A stretch of 64,000 nucleotides of DNA from DATCMH01 sp036563505 (GCA_036563505.1 DATCMH010000009.1:135657-199656); one strand, 5' to 3'; shown: positions 25,353-34,674, numbered from the stretch's first letter. Translations and numbers: made by a program. Notes: generated by a model from the sequence alone, not told the origin.

Positions 25353-26155
25353 GGCCTCGGGGGAGTAGCGGCGGCACCCGCGGTCGGCGCGGGGGCCGGA
25401 GTGGCCGCGGCGCCGGCGTTGCCCTGCTGCTCGAGGCGCTTGCGCATCTCGTCGGAGCGCTTCTCGAGCTCCTCCTGGAGCTTCTTCTGCTGCTCCTCGA
25501 GGATCTTCGGATCGATCGCCGGGCCGTCGAACGCCTTGCCGAAGCCGGCGAGCGGCACCGCGAAGGTGACCTCGCGGCCGACCTGGTTCTGAACCGACAC
25601 GTTGACCGTCCCGCCCCTCTTCATGGCGGCGACGAAGTCGTCCTTGACCGGCGCCTCGGCGAAGCAGCCGTTCGGGAAGCAGATCGCATACTTGCCCGGC
25701 GTCGGCTGACCCTGGTCCACCGCGAAGCGGATGCCCGGGTTCAGCAGGAGGCCGAGCGGCATCAGGAAGCGGACGATCTTGCTGTTCTGCGGACCCTTCA
25801 CGTCGTAGACCGCAGCCGCCAGCACGGGCTGGCCCTGGTCCGAGACGAAGTCCCGCGTCGTGTAGCAGATCTCGGCGTTGTTGCCGGGGTCCTTGCCGCA
25901 CACCTTCGTCCAGTCGGCCTGCGAGGGCTCGGACTTCACCTGAACGATGGTCGGGCCGGCGGCGCCGCCGGCCTGAGGCTGGGCCGGAGCCGGCTGCGCC
26001 GGTGCCGCCGGGGCGGGCTGTTGGGCGGCCGGGCGCTGGGCCGGGCGCTGCTGGCCCTGCTGCTGCGCGACGGCCGCGCCGCTGACGCCGAGGCTCAGCG
26101 CCGCCAGGAGGCCGAGGGACCCGCGCGACCGCGCGAGACGTGCCGGAGAAAACAT
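25349..26155 (-). CDS. Invasion-associated locus B (IalB) family protein
   Basis: The 268-aa exported protein has a signal peptide ending near residue 31 (GAAVAQQ) followed by a Gln/Pro/Ala-rich linker to about residue 68. The IalB domain (about 70-200) contains the family's paired cysteines (WTKVCGKD, AEICYTTRD, YAICFPNGCFAE), which likely form disulfides in the periplasm. A charged helical, probably coiled-coil segment (EEQQKKLQEELEKRSDE) follows, then a Pro/Ala tail. Named for Bartonella, the family is widespread in non-pathogenic alphaproteobacteria, where its function is unclear. Confidence 0.9.
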   Translation of the reverse strand: MFSPARLARSRGSLGLLAALSLGVSGAAVAQQQGQQRPAQRPAAQQPAPAAPAQPAPAQPQAGGAAGPTIVQVKSEPSQADWTKVCGKDPGNNAEICYTTRDFVSDQGQPVLAAAVYDVKGPQNSKIVRFLMPLGLLLNPGIRFAVDQGQPTPGKYAICFPNGCFAEAPVKDDFVAAMKRGGTVNVSVQNQVGREVTFAVPLAGFGKAFDGPAIDPKILEEQQKKLQEELEKRSDEMRKRLEQQGNAGAAATPAPAPTAGAAATPPRP

Positions 26156-26368
26156 CAGGTATTCCTATCTCGTCGGGTGTCGGATCTTCGATGCGGGTCG
26201 ATCGCGGCGATCGAAGCGCCCGGCGATCGCGATGTGGTGCGCTCCCTTCCCCACCGAATGCGGCGAAGGCATGACGGGGCGCGGCTTCCATACTCCGACC
26301 GGTTGCGGCTTTCCAGCCGCTTGTGCAACGGCGCGACGTGGTAACGTGAGCGGCGACCCGAACGAATC

Positions 26369-28228
26369 GTGATCGAGCCGCTTACCCCGTCGATGATGAC
26401 GCAACCCATCCTTCGTGCTTCCGCCGTGGCGCTGACCCTTTCGTTGGTCGCGATGCTGGCGAGCATCGTCTCGCTCGCGGGCTCCGGCCCCGTGCTGGCG
26501 GGCGAACAGCGGCACGCGCTCGCCATGCACGGCGAGCCCGCGTTGCCGCCCAACTTCCCGCACCTGCCTTACGCAAACCCGGATGCGCCGCGCGGCGGTC
26601 GGGTTATCCTCGGCGTGCAGGGCACCTTCGACAGCCTGAACCCGCTGGTCGTGCGCGGCGTCGCGCCCGACGCCGTGCCGCGCTACGTCCTCCAGAGCCT
26701 GATGACGCGCTCCTTGGACGAGCCCTTTACGGTCTACGGCCTCGTGGCGCGCTCGGTCGAGGTGCCCGCGGACCGGAGTTCCGTCACCTTCGCCCTCGAC
26801 CCCAGGGCTCGTTTCTCCGACGGCCAGCCCCTCACAGCCGCTGACGTGAAGTTCACCTTCGAGTTGCTGCGCAAGGACGGCAAGCCGTTCCACCGCTCGG
26901 CCTTCGGTCAGGTGAAGGCGGTCGAGACCCCGGACCCCCAGACGATCCGCTTCGAGCTGAAGAATGGCGACGACCGTGAGCTGCCGCTCCTGATCGCCAC
27001 GATGCCGATCTTTCCGGCCCATGCCACCGACCCGGCGCGGTTCGCCGAAACGACGCTGGCGCCGCCGATCGGCTCCGGACCTTACGCCATAGCGGAGGTG
27101 AAGCCCGGCGAGCGCATCGTGCTCAAGCGCCGGACGGACTATTGGGGCGAAGACCTGAACGTCACCCGCGGGCTCTTCCGCTTCGACGAGATCAGGTACG
27201 ATTTCTATCGTGACGCCAACACCTTGTTCGAGGCTTTCAAAGTTGGACTTTACGACTACCGCATCGAGACCGACCCGACGCGCTGGGAGACCGGCTACGA
27301 CATTCCGGGTATCCGGGAGGGCCGCCTCGTGCGCGCGGCCGTTCCCGTCCGCACGCCGCGCGGCATGAACGGCTTCGTCTTCAACACCCGCCGTCCCCAG
27401 TTTCAGGACGTGCGGGTGCGGGAGGCGCTGAACTACCTCTTCGACTTCGGATGGGTGAACCGGAACCTGTTCTTCGGGCTGTTGAGCCGTTCCCGCAGCT
27501 ACTTCGACGGCGGGGACCTCACGGCCGCCGGCCGCCCGGCAGACGAGCGCGAGCGCTCGCTGCTCGCCCCCTTCCCGGATGCGGTGCGCCCGGACATTCT
27601 CGAAGGCCAATGGTCACCGCCCGAGACCAATGGTTCAGGTCGTGATCGAGAACTCGCTCGCAAAGCTTTGGACTTGTTGAACCAAGCTGGCTTCGTTCTC
27701 GAAAACGATGTCCTGCGCAGCAAGGCAACCCGAGAGCCGTTCACCTTCGAGATGCTGGTCGTCTCGCGCCAGCAGGAACGGCTCGCGCTCAACTACGCGC
27801 AAGCGCTTGCCCGGATCGGCGTCCAGGCCCGCGTGCGTCTCGTGGACGAGGTGCAGTTCTGGCGACGGCTCGCCGCCTTCGATTTCGACATGCTCCAGTG
27901 GACCTGGCCCGTGTCGCCCTCCCCCGGCAACGAGCAGCGCAACCGCTGGAGCAGCGCCGCCGCGGAGCGGTCCGGCTCGCTCAACTATGCCGGGGCCCGC
28001 TCGCCGGCGATCGACCGGATGTTGGAGGCCATGCTCGGCGCCGAGAGCCGCGAAGATTTCTCCGCAGCCGTGCGCGCCCTCGACCGGGTGCTCTTGTCCG
28101 GCTTCTACGTCGTGCCGCTCTTCACGGCGCCCGACCAATGGATCGCGCATGACGCTGGCCTGAAGCGGCCGGCTTACGTTCCCCTGTTCGGCCCGTCCGT
28201 CGAGGTCTGGTGGAGAGCCGGCGCTTAA
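26369..28228 (+). CDS. YejA-like extracellular solute-binding protein, family 5
   Basis: The 619-aa periplasmic binding protein resembles the microcin C/oligopeptide-binding YejA group. Features are HALAMHGEPALPPNFPHLPYANP at the mature N-terminus, GGRVILGVQGTFDSLNP, and the long DRNP-like ligand domain. A signal segment lies at about residues 12-45. The start is GTG at 26369; ATG at 26393 or 26396 is also possible. No yejBEF-type permease/ATPase follows. Instead the next gene, six bases on, encodes an adenylate-forming-fold protein, an unusual pairing. Confidence 0.88.
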   Translation: MIEPLTPSMMTQPILRASAVALTLSLVAMLASIVSLAGSGPVLAGEQRHALAMHGEPALPPNFPHLPYANPDAPRGGRVILGVQGTFDSLNPLVVRGVAPDAVPRYVLQSLMTRSLDEPFTVYGLVARSVEVPADRSSVTFALDPRARFSDGQPLTAADVKFTFELLRKDGKPFHRSAFGQVKAVETPDPQTIRFELKNGDDRELPLLIATMPIFPAHATDPARFAETTLAPPIGSGPYAIAEVKPGERIVLKRRTDYWGEDLNVTRGLFRFDEIRYDFYRDANTLFEAFKVGLYDYRIETDPTRWETGYDIPGIREGRLVRAAVPVRTPRGMNGFVFNTRRPQFQDVRVREALNYLFDFGWVNRNLFFGLLSRSRSYFDGGDLTAAGRPADERERSLLAPFPDAVRPDILEGQWSPPETNGSGRDRELARKALDLLNQAGFVLENDVLRSKATREPFTFEMLVVSRQQERLALNYAQALARIGVQARVRLVDEVQFWRRLAAFDFDMLQWTWPVSPSPGNEQRNRWSSAAAERSGSLNYAGARSPAIDRMLEAMLGAESREDFSAAVRALDRVLLSGFYVVPLFTAPDQWIAHDAGLKRPAYVPLFGPSVEVWWRAGA

Positions 28229-28234
28229 GTCACG

Positions 28235-29536
28235 ATGGAGCCGAGCCGAATCGGCGTGGAGGGGGCGTTGAGTCGAGGCAATACGGCGCTGGCGACGGCC
28301 GATGACGGGCCTGAGCCTTGGGACGCCCTGAGCTGGTCCGGCATGAGCCTGGGCGGCCTCATGGCGGCCGTGGCCGACCGTCACCCGGACCGGCCGGCCT
28401 TCCGCGACCAGCCCGACCGAGAACAGTGGAGCGGACGCCCCCGCATTGATTGGACCTACCGCTTCGCGGGTGACGTCGCCGGCCGGCTAGCGCGCCATCT
28501 CGTTGGGTTGAACCTGCCCCCGCGCAGCCTCATCGGCATCTGCCTGCCCAACGGTTCGGAAGCCTGCCTTGCCCTCCTCGCCGTGGAAGAGGCCGGGCAT
28601 CTCCCATGTCTCCTGCCCATCGCTTGGAGTGAGGCTGACCTCGCCGAGGCGGTGGAAGGCGTGGGCGTTCAAGCCGTCATCACCCAGGGCATCGTCGGCG
28701 AGGAACGTCCGGCCGAAATCTTCTGTCACGTGGCGGCCCGCTATTTCGGCCTGCGCTTCATCATGAGCTTCGGGCCCCTCGTGCCCGACGGCGTCGTCGA
28801 CCTGGACCGCGTGATCCTCGACTCGGCGGATGGCGAGACCCTTCCGGTCGCGGCGGGCGAGAGCGGCGTCGTGACCTTTGCGCGCCGCGACGAGCGCTGG
28901 CGGCCCATCTATCGCGGCTGCGCCTCGATCGTGGCCGCCGCGGTCGCGTATCTCGTTCAGGTCAAGGTCGATCCGGGTGAGCGCATCCTGAGCCTGCTCG
29001 CCCCCGACGACCATCGCGGCCTGACCACCGGGCTCGTCGCTTCGCTTGTCAGCGGCGCGACTCTCGAATGCCACGGGCTGTTCGAGGCCGCCGCTTTCTC
29101 CTCCGCCCTCGAACAGTCGCAACCGACCCACTTGGTTGTCCCGGGCTGGATGGAACCCGCCTTCGGCAAAGCCGGCCTGGACCGTCTACGATCCCTAGCG
29201 CTCGTGCATGCGGCGCCGGCCCGGTTCAAAGCCCGCCCGGCCTTGCGGGGGCCGGTGATCGACGTGCTCGCCTTCGGGGAGACCGCCCTCCTCGCCCGCG
29301 CCCGGGACGAGGACGGCCACTTCGCGCTTACCCTCGACGAGGATCCTCGCCGCGGCGGCACCGCGCGGGGGCTGCTGCAGGTTCGGCGCGAGGCCGACGG
29401 ACAGATCCTGTTCGCGGGCCCGGCGGCGGATGCGCGCGCCTTCGACCGAGGCGGGCCTGCTCCCCCGGGTGACGGCTGGGTCGCGTCGGGGTTTCGCGCC
29501 GACATGTTCGCCGGGATCGTGATCGGCGTGTCGTGA
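28235..29536 (+). CDS. Truncated, degenerate ANL-superfamily (acyl-CoA synthetase-like) protein
   Basis: The 433-aa protein resembles only the large N-terminal subdomain of adenylate-forming enzymes. It has the IGICLPNGSEACLALLAVEEAG core, a DVLAFGETALLA strand like the YGxTE motif and a GWVASGF segment like the GWxxTGD hinge, where the chain ends. The phosphate loop (normally TSGTTGxPKG) is replaced by VVTFARRDERWRP, and the C-terminal subdomain with the catalytic lysine is absent. It should not adenylate by the usual mechanism. Six bases from the YejA-like gene, it is probably co-transcribed with it. Confidence 0.75.
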   Translation: MEPSRIGVEGALSRGNTALATADDGPEPWDALSWSGMSLGGLMAAVADRHPDRPAFRDQPDREQWSGRPRIDWTYRFAGDVAGRLARHLVGLNLPPRSLIGICLPNGSEACLALLAVEEAGHLPCLLPIAWSEADLAEAVEGVGVQAVITQGIVGEERPAEIFCHVAARYFGLRFIMSFGPLVPDGVVDLDRVILDSADGETLPVAAGESGVVTFARRDERWRPIYRGCASIVAAAVAYLVQVKVDPGERILSLLAPDDHRGLTTGLVASLVSGATLECHGLFEAAAFSSALEQSQPTHLVVPGWMEPAFGKAGLDRLRSLALVHAAPARFKARPALRGPVIDVLAFGETALLARARDEDGHFALTLDEDPRRGGTARGLLQVRREADGQILFAGPAADARAFDRGGPAPPGDGWVASGFRADMFAGIVIGVS

Positions 29537-29540
29537 CGCG

Positions 29541-30179
29541 TCACGGGATGTCCTCGGGCCGACGCCCCGGGCGCGGCTTGTAGCGCGGCAGGGACCAGCC
29601 CCGGTAGAGGGCTGCTCCGCGCAGGGCGAAGGCCGCGGCGAAGCCCGAAGGCGCCGCGACCTCCCGCGGCAAGCCCGAAGCCGTGAGCAGCACGAAGATT
29701 GCGGCGCCGAGCACCGCGGCCGTGGCGTAGATCTCCCGCGTGAGAATGATCGGGCTCTCGCCCCCGAGCACGTCGCGGACGACGCCGCCGAACGTGGCCG
29801 TGATGACCCCCATCGTCACCGCGACGACCGGCCCGGCGCCTGCGGCAAGCGCCCGCTCAGCACCCGTCACGGCGAAGAGGGCGAGACCCAGAGCATCGAA
29901 CCAGAGCAGGACGCGGTAGCGCGACTGGGGCACGTGTGCCGCGAAGAAGGTAATGGCTGCCACACCGACGCAGACGAGAAGCGATGTCGGCTGCGTCACC
30001 CAGAAGACCGGGGCCCCGAGCAGGAGGTCACGGATCGTGCCGCCGCCGATGCCCGTCACGGTGCCGAGCAACGCGAATCCGACGATGTCCATCTCCTTGC
30101 GCGACGCCACGAGCGCCCCGGAAATCGCGAACACCACGAGCCCCAGAACGTCGAGAGCGGCACCGATCGTCTGGAGCAT
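29541..30179 (-). CDS. TRIC-type / UPF0126 family membrane protein
   Basis: The 212-aa protein has seven hydrophobic segments formed from a tandem repeat. Each half carries a glycine-rich signature: GIGGGTIRDLLLG near residue 43 and FGGVVRDVLGGESP near residue 130. Prokaryotic members of this family form trimeric cation channels homologous to TRIC channels, so a monovalent-cation conductance is the family-based guess. It is convergent with the ANL-like gene, and a 12-base palindrome GTGACGCGTCAC spans the junction. Confidence 0.85.
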   Translation of the reverse strand: MLQTIGAALDVLGLVVFAISGALVASRKEMDIVGFALLGTVTGIGGGTIRDLLLGAPVFWVTQPTSLLVCVGVAAITFFAAHVPQSRYRVLLWFDALGLALFAVTGAERALAAGAGPVVAVTMGVITATFGGVVRDVLGGESPIILTREIYATAAVLGAAIFVLLTASGLPREVAAPSGFAAAFALRGAALYRGWSLPRYKPRPGRRPEDIP

Positions 30180-30302
30180 GGGTCAACCTTGGCGGCGCGC
30201 GAAGCGGGGCTGTTTCGGTGAGGCGGATGAAACCTTCAGCCGTCTCAGCGGTTGTAGACCCCAGAGCTTCAACTTCGACCAGAGTGGATCAAGCGAGCGC
30301 GC

Positions 30303-30647
30303 ATGTCCGGCATGAGCAAAGTCGTCGTGGTGGATAATGGCGAGCGTCGCGCGGATCACGGCTTGTCCGTCGAACTGGCGGAGCTCGGCTATGCCAGCGT
30401 CACCACCACGGCCGAAGCGACGGACGATGTCCTGAGCATCATCTCGCCCGCCGCCATCGTGATCCAGCTTCCCGATGAGGCCGATGCCGTGTTCATGGCG
30501 CTGGCCGAGCGGCTGCGCCGCACGCAGGGCAAGACCGGCGTGCCGGTGATCCTCGTCGATCGCAAGCGCTCGGTGCAGAGCGGCGGCTACGCCTCGCTGC
30601 TGGCGAGCGAATTCGCTTCGAACGCGGTGTCGAAGCCCGACCTCTGA
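30303..30647 (+). CDS. Receiver-like domain protein lacking the phospho-acceptor
   Basis: The 114-aa single-domain protein has the alternating pattern of a CheY fold: VVVVDNGERR at residues 7-16, AIVIQLPDEAD near 51-61 and VPVILVDRKRS near 82-92. Where receivers carry the phosphorylatable Asp (as in LLDLMMP), it has Gln, and the Thr/Ser switch position is Val. It may be a phosphorylation-independent pseudo-receiver. The fold assignment is my inference from pattern, not strong homology. The GATC-rich repeat and a terminator follow the stop. Confidence 0.6.
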   Translation: MSGMSKVVVVDNGERRADHGLSVELAELGYASVTTTAEATDDVLSIISPAAIVIQLPDEADAVFMALAERLRRTQGKTGVPVILVDRKRSVQSGGYASLLASEFASNAVSKPDL

Positions 30648-30684
30648 TCCCGGCATCCTTCGATCCCCGGATCATGTGATCCGA
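30645..30684. repeat. GATC-rich border repeat, copy 6
   Basis: GATCCCGGCATCCTTCGATCCCCGGATCATGTGATCC spans the stop codon of the pseudo-receiver gene and the intergenic space before mfd. It includes the CCTTCGATCCC core also seen in copy 2. Confidence 0.5.
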
Positions 30685-30689
30685 GGAAG

Positions 30690-30715
30690 CGCCGCCTGTC
30701 TCAGGCGGCGTTCTT
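30690..30715 (+). terminator. Terminator overlapping the mfd stop codon
   Basis: A perfect 9-bp stem (CGCCGCCTG/CAGGCGGCG) with a 3-base loop is followed by TTCTT on the plus strand. The right arm encodes the last codons of mfd on the opposite strand. It is likely bidirectional. Confidence 0.55.
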
Positions 30716-33700
30716 GCGTTCGGCGATGCGCACGAGGTCGCGCAGGATCCCGGTCGTCACCTTCAGCCGCTCGGGCACGGTCTCAACGTCGCGGATAAAG
30801 ACGATCCGCATGTCGGGACGCACTTTGGCGAAGGAGCGCTGCTCCGTGACGTAGGACACCAGCCCCTGCGGGTTGGCGAAGGCTCCGTCGCGGAAGCCGA
30901 CGATGATGCCCTTCGGACCGCCCTCCACCTTCTCCACGTTGGCGCGGCGGCACAGCACCTTGATCGCCATGATCTTGAGAAGCTGGTCGGCTTCCGTCGG
31001 CAGCGGGCCGAAACGGTCGATGAGCTCGGCGCCGAAGGCGTCGATCTCGGCATCCGTCTCGAGGGTCGCGAGGCGGCGGTAAAGGCCGAGTCGTACCTGC
31101 AGGTCCTCGACGTAGGTCTCCGGGATCGTGACGGGCGCGCCGACGGCGATGGTCGGCGACCATTGCTCCTCGGCCGGCTCCTCGATGCCCGCCTTGAGCT
31201 GGGCCACCGCATCTTCGAGCATCTGCTGGTAGAGCTCGTACCCGACCTCCTTGATGTGCCCCGACTGCTCCTCGCCCAGCAGGTTGCCGGCGCCGCGGAT
31301 GTCGAGGTCGTGGCTCGCGAGCTGGAAGCCGGCGCCGAGGGTGTCGAGGCTCTGGAGCACCTTCAGGCGCCGCTCCGCCTGGATGGTGAGCGTGCGCGTC
31401 GGAGGCACGGTGAACAGCGCGTAGGCGCGGGTCTTCGAGCGTCCGACGCGGCCGCGCAGCTGATACAGCTGGGAGAGGCCGAACATGTCGGCGCGGTGGA
31501 CGATGAGGGTGTTGGCCGTCGGAATGTCGAGGCCCGATTCGACGATCGTCGTCGAGAGCAGGATGTCATACTTACCGTCGTAGAACGCGTTCATCACGTC
31601 CTCGAGCTGGCCCGCCGCCATCTGGCCGTGGGCGACGGCGACGCGCGCTTCCGGCAGTTCCTTGTCGAGGAACTCCTTCACCTCGGCGAGATCGTCGAGG
31701 CGTGGGACGACGTAGAACGCTTGCCCCCCGCGGTAGCGCTCGCGCAGGAGCGCCTCGCGCACGATGAGCGGGTCGAACGGCGTCACGAAGGTGCGCACCG
31801 CGAGCCGGTCCACCGGCGGCGTCGTGATGAGGGAGAGTTCGCGAACCCCCGTCAATGCCAGCTGCAGGGTGCGCGGAATCGGCGTCGCCGAGAGCGTCAG
31901 GACGTGGACCTCAGCCCGCAGCTCCTTCAGGCGCTCCTTGTGGCTCACCCCGAAATGCTGCTCCTCGTCGACGATGATGAGGCCGAGATCTTTGAAGCGG
32001 ATCGTCTTACCGAGCAGCGCATGGGTGCCGACCACGATGTCGATGCTGCCGTCGCTGATGCCATCCTTGACCTTTTTGAGCTCGGCGCTCGGCACGAAGC
32101 GCGAGGCCTGGGCGACGTTGAGCGGCAGGCCGCGGAAGCGGTCGCAGAAGGTCTTTGTATGCTGGCGGGCCAGCAGCGTCGTCGGGACGACGACGGCGAC
32201 CTGCTTGCCTGCCATCGCGGTGCAGAACGCGGCGCGGAGCGCGACCTCCGTCTTGCCGAAGCCGACATCGCCGCAGACGAGCCGGTCCATGGGCCGACCG
32301 GAGGCGAGGTCGTCCAGCACCGCATCGATGGCGTTCTGCTGATCCTCTGTTTCGTCGTAGGGGAAGCGGGCCGCGAACTCGTCGTAGAGCCCGTCCGGCG
32401 GCAGCAGGCGGGGCGCGTCCTTGAGGATGCGCGCGGCCGCCACCTTCATGAGCGCGCCCGCCATTTCGCGGATGCGCTGCTTCATGCGGGCCTTGCGGGC
32501 CTGCCAGGCCCCGCCGCCCAGCCGGTCGAGCTGGACCTCGGTCTCCTCCGAGCCGTAGCGCGTCAGGAGCTCGATGTTCTCAACCGGAAGGAACAGCCGA
32601 TCGCCGCCGGCATAGTGCAGCTCGAGGCAGTCGTGCGGCGCGCCGGCGGCCTCGATGTTCTTGAGCCCGACGAAGCGGCCGATCCCGTGGTCGACGTGAA
32701 CCACGAGGTCGCCCGGCGTCAGCGCGGCCACTTCGGTGAGGAAGTCCTGCGGGCGTTTCGCCTTGCGCTTGGCGCGGACCAGCCGGTCGCCGAGGATGTC
32801 CTGCTCCGAGAGAACCGCGAGGTCGCCCACCTCGAAGCCGGCCTCGAGCCCCCAGATCGCCACGGGCACGTCCCGCGCCGGCGCGGCCAGCGCGTCCGAG
32901 AGGCGCGAGACCGGTTTCGTCTCGAACAACTTGTGATCGTGCAGGACGTGGCAGAGCCGCTCGCGCGAGCCGTCCGACCACGCGGCGAGGACGACGCGCT
33001 TGCCGTCCCCTTGCAGCGCCCGGACGTGGTCGACGGCGACCTGAAAGACGTTGGCGTTCTCGTCGGCGCGCTCCGCCGCGAAGCTGCGGCCGCGCCTGGC
33101 GCCGAGATCAGCGACGGCGCGGCTGCCGCCCTCGGGCACCGCGAACGGCGTGATCTCGGCTGCGGCAGCGGCCGCCTTGCGCTGCGCCCATTCCTCGGGA
33201 GCAAGGTAGAGCGCGTTCGGCGGCAGCGGCTTGTACGGCGCGACCCCGGTCTGGGGATCGTCGAGGGCGCCTTTCCGAGCGTCGTAGTAGTCCCGTACCT
33301 GCGCGAGGCGCTCGCCTGCGGCGTCGTCCGCGAGAGCGTCGAGGACCACAGGCACGCCCGGCACGTAGTCGAACAGGGTATCGACGCTCTCGTGGAAGAG
33401 CGGCATCCAGTGCTCGAGTCCCGCGTAGCGCCGGCCTTCCGAGATCGCCTCATAGAGCCGATCGTCGCGGGTCGAAGCGCCGAACTGGGCGACGTAGGCC
33501 TGCCGGAAGCGACGGATGCTGTCGCTCGTGAGCTGAACTTCGCTCATCGGCACGAGGTCGAGCGCCCGCAGCTGGCCGACGGTGCGCTGCGTCTCGGGAT
33601 CGAAACTGCGGATCGATTCGAGGGTGTCGCCGAAGAAGTCGAGGCGGACGGGATTGGGCTGGCCCGGGGCGAAGAGGTCGACGATGCCGCCGCGCACGGC

Positions 33701-34225
33701 ATACTCGCCCGTGTCGTGGACGACGCCGGTTCGCAGGAAGCCGTTCGTCTCGAGCCACTGCGCGAGCTTGTCGATGTCGACCATGTTGCCCGGCGCCGCC
33801 GCGAAGCTTTCCGCGGCGATGCGGTTCCTCGGCGGCACGCGCTGCACGAGAGCGTTGACGGTGGTCGAGAGCAGGCGCGGGCGCTCCTCCGACGTGCGTG
33901 TGCGAGCGAGCCGCGCCAGCGCCGTCATACGCTGAGCGACGACGCCGCCGTTGGGCGACACGCGGTCGTAGGGCTGACAATCCCAGGCCGGGAAGGTCAG
34001 CACCTCGATCTCGGGCGCGATGAAGCCGAGCGCATTCTGGAGCGTCTGCTGCCGCTGCCCGTCGCGCGCGACGTGGACGAGCACGGCCGCGCCCTTGGCA
34101 TCAGGGCTCAAGCCCCGGGCGAGGTCGGCCACGACGAGGGCGTCGAAGCCGTCCGGCACGTTGGCGAGCGTGAGAGGGTCGCCGCGCCGAAGCGCGGTCA
34201 GGGCACGTTTAAGGGCGTCTTTCAT
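30701..34225 (-). CDS. mfd: Transcription-repair coupling factor Mfd
   Basis: The 1174-aa DNA translocase removes RNA polymerase stalled at lesions and recruits UvrAB. The N-terminal UvrB-homology module contains GPLRR-free but typical FPAWDCQPYDRVSPN. The RNA-polymerase-interacting domain starts with GDLVVHVDHGIGRFVGL. The RecG-like motor has Walker A GDVGFGKTEVA near residue 655, DEEQHFG and the SATPIPRT motif. The C-terminal D7 domain is present. Length is normal. sdhE and recG lie directly upstream, a conserved alphaproteobacterial neighbourhood. Confidence 0.97.
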   Translation of the reverse strand: MKDALKRALTALRRGDPLTLANVPDGFDALVVADLARGLSPDAKGAAVLVHVARDGQRQQTLQNALGFIAPEIEVLTFPAWDCQPYDRVSPNGGVVAQRMTALARLARTRTSEERPRLLSTTVNALVQRVPPRNRIAAESFAAAPGNMVDIDKLAQWLETNGFLRTGVVHDTGEYAVRGGIVDLFAPGQPNPVRLDFFGDTLESIRSFDPETQRTVGQLRALDLVPMSEVQLTSDSIRRFRQAYVAQFGASTRDDRLYEAISEGRRYAGLEHWMPLFHESVDTLFDYVPGVPVVLDALADDAAGERLAQVRDYYDARKGALDDPQTGVAPYKPLPPNALYLAPEEWAQRKAAAAAAEITPFAVPEGGSRAVADLGARRGRSFAAERADENANVFQVAVDHVRALQGDGKRVVLAAWSDGSRERLCHVLHDHKLFETKPVSRLSDALAAPARDVPVAIWGLEAGFEVGDLAVLSEQDILGDRLVRAKRKAKRPQDFLTEVAALTPGDLVVHVDHGIGRFVGLKNIEAAGAPHDCLELHYAGGDRLFLPVENIELLTRYGSEETEVQLDRLGGGAWQARKARMKQRIREMAGALMKVAAARILKDAPRLLPPDGLYDEFAARFPYDETEDQQNAIDAVLDDLASGRPMDRLVCGDVGFGKTEVALRAAFCTAMAGKQVAVVVPTTLLARQHTKTFCDRFRGLPLNVAQASRFVPSAELKKVKDGISDGSIDIVVGTHALLGKTIRFKDLGLIIVDEEQHFGVSHKERLKELRAEVHVLTLSATPIPRTLQLALTGVRELSLITTPPVDRLAVRTFVTPFDPLIVREALLRERYRGGQAFYVVPRLDDLAEVKEFLDKELPEARVAVAHGQMAAGQLEDVMNAFYDGKYDILLSTTIVESGLDIPTANTLIVHRADMFGLSQLYQLRGRVGRSKTRAYALFTVPPTRTLTIQAERRLKVLQSLDTLGAGFQLASHDLDIRGAGNLLGEEQSGHIKEVGYELYQQMLEDAVAQLKAGIEEPAEEQWSPTIAVGAPVTIPETYVEDLQVRLGLYRRLATLETDAEIDAFGAELIDRFGPLPTEADQLLKIMAIKVLCRRANVEKVEGGPKGIIVGFRDGAFANPQGLVSYVTEQRSFAKVRPDMRIVFIRDVETVPERLKVTTGILRDLVRIAERKNAA

Positions 34226-34277
34226 CGATGCGTCGTGGTGAACGCGCGGCGGCAGGGCCGGTTCACGCGTGCGACGG

Positions 34278-34574
34278 TCAGCCGTGGATCGGCGCGTCGT
34301 GGGTGTGGAAGGATTTCAGGCGGCGGAAGAGTGCGGTGTCGTAGTTCGACGGCGTCTCGTCCTCGCCCGTGATCCAGCGGAAGAGGTCCCGGTCCGGCAC
34401 TTCGATGAGCCGCTCGAATTCGTCGAGCTCCTCTTCCGAAAAGCCGCCGATCTCAACGTCCGCGAAGCGGCCCATGATCAGATCCATCTCGCGGATGCCG
34501 CGATGCCAGGCGCGGAACAGCACTTTGCGGCGGCGCGGGTCGAGGTCGGCGCTGGATCGTGTCGTCCCGCTCAT
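34278..34574 (-). CDS. sdhE: FAD assembly factor SdhE (succinate dehydrogenase flavinylation)
   Basis: The 98-aa SdhE/Sdh5 family protein (formerly DUF339/YgfY) helps attach FAD covalently to SdhA. The diagnostic HRGIREMDLIMGRF motif is at residues 24-37, containing the RGxxE flavinylation signature. The helical remainder with DEFERLIEVPDRDLFRWI matches the family. It lies between mfd and divergent recG. Confidence 0.95.
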   Translation of the reverse strand: MSGTTRSSADLDPRRRKVLFRAWHRGIREMDLIMGRFADVEIGGFSEEELDEFERLIEVPDRDLFRWITGEDETPSNYDTALFRRLKSFHTHDAPIHG

Positions 34575-34674
34575 GCCTGGCCTCCCGCGGTGTGAGTGAG
34601 CTGTGGTGCCGCGCGGCGTCGCCGCGGCGGCGGTGGCCGGCTATATAGCGACAGCCCCGCCCCGCGCCAGCCCG

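Noticed and set aside
29533..29544. 12-base palindrome GTGACGCGTCAC at a convergent junction
   Set aside because: It overlaps the stop of the ANL-like gene and resembles TGACGCGTC strings after other stops; too short to call an operator or terminator.
31163..34372. A 1069-codon plus-strand open frame
   Set aside because: It is the antisense shadow of mfd: it lacks recognisable domains and has the Arg/Glu/Val-rich composition produced opposite high-GC3 genes.
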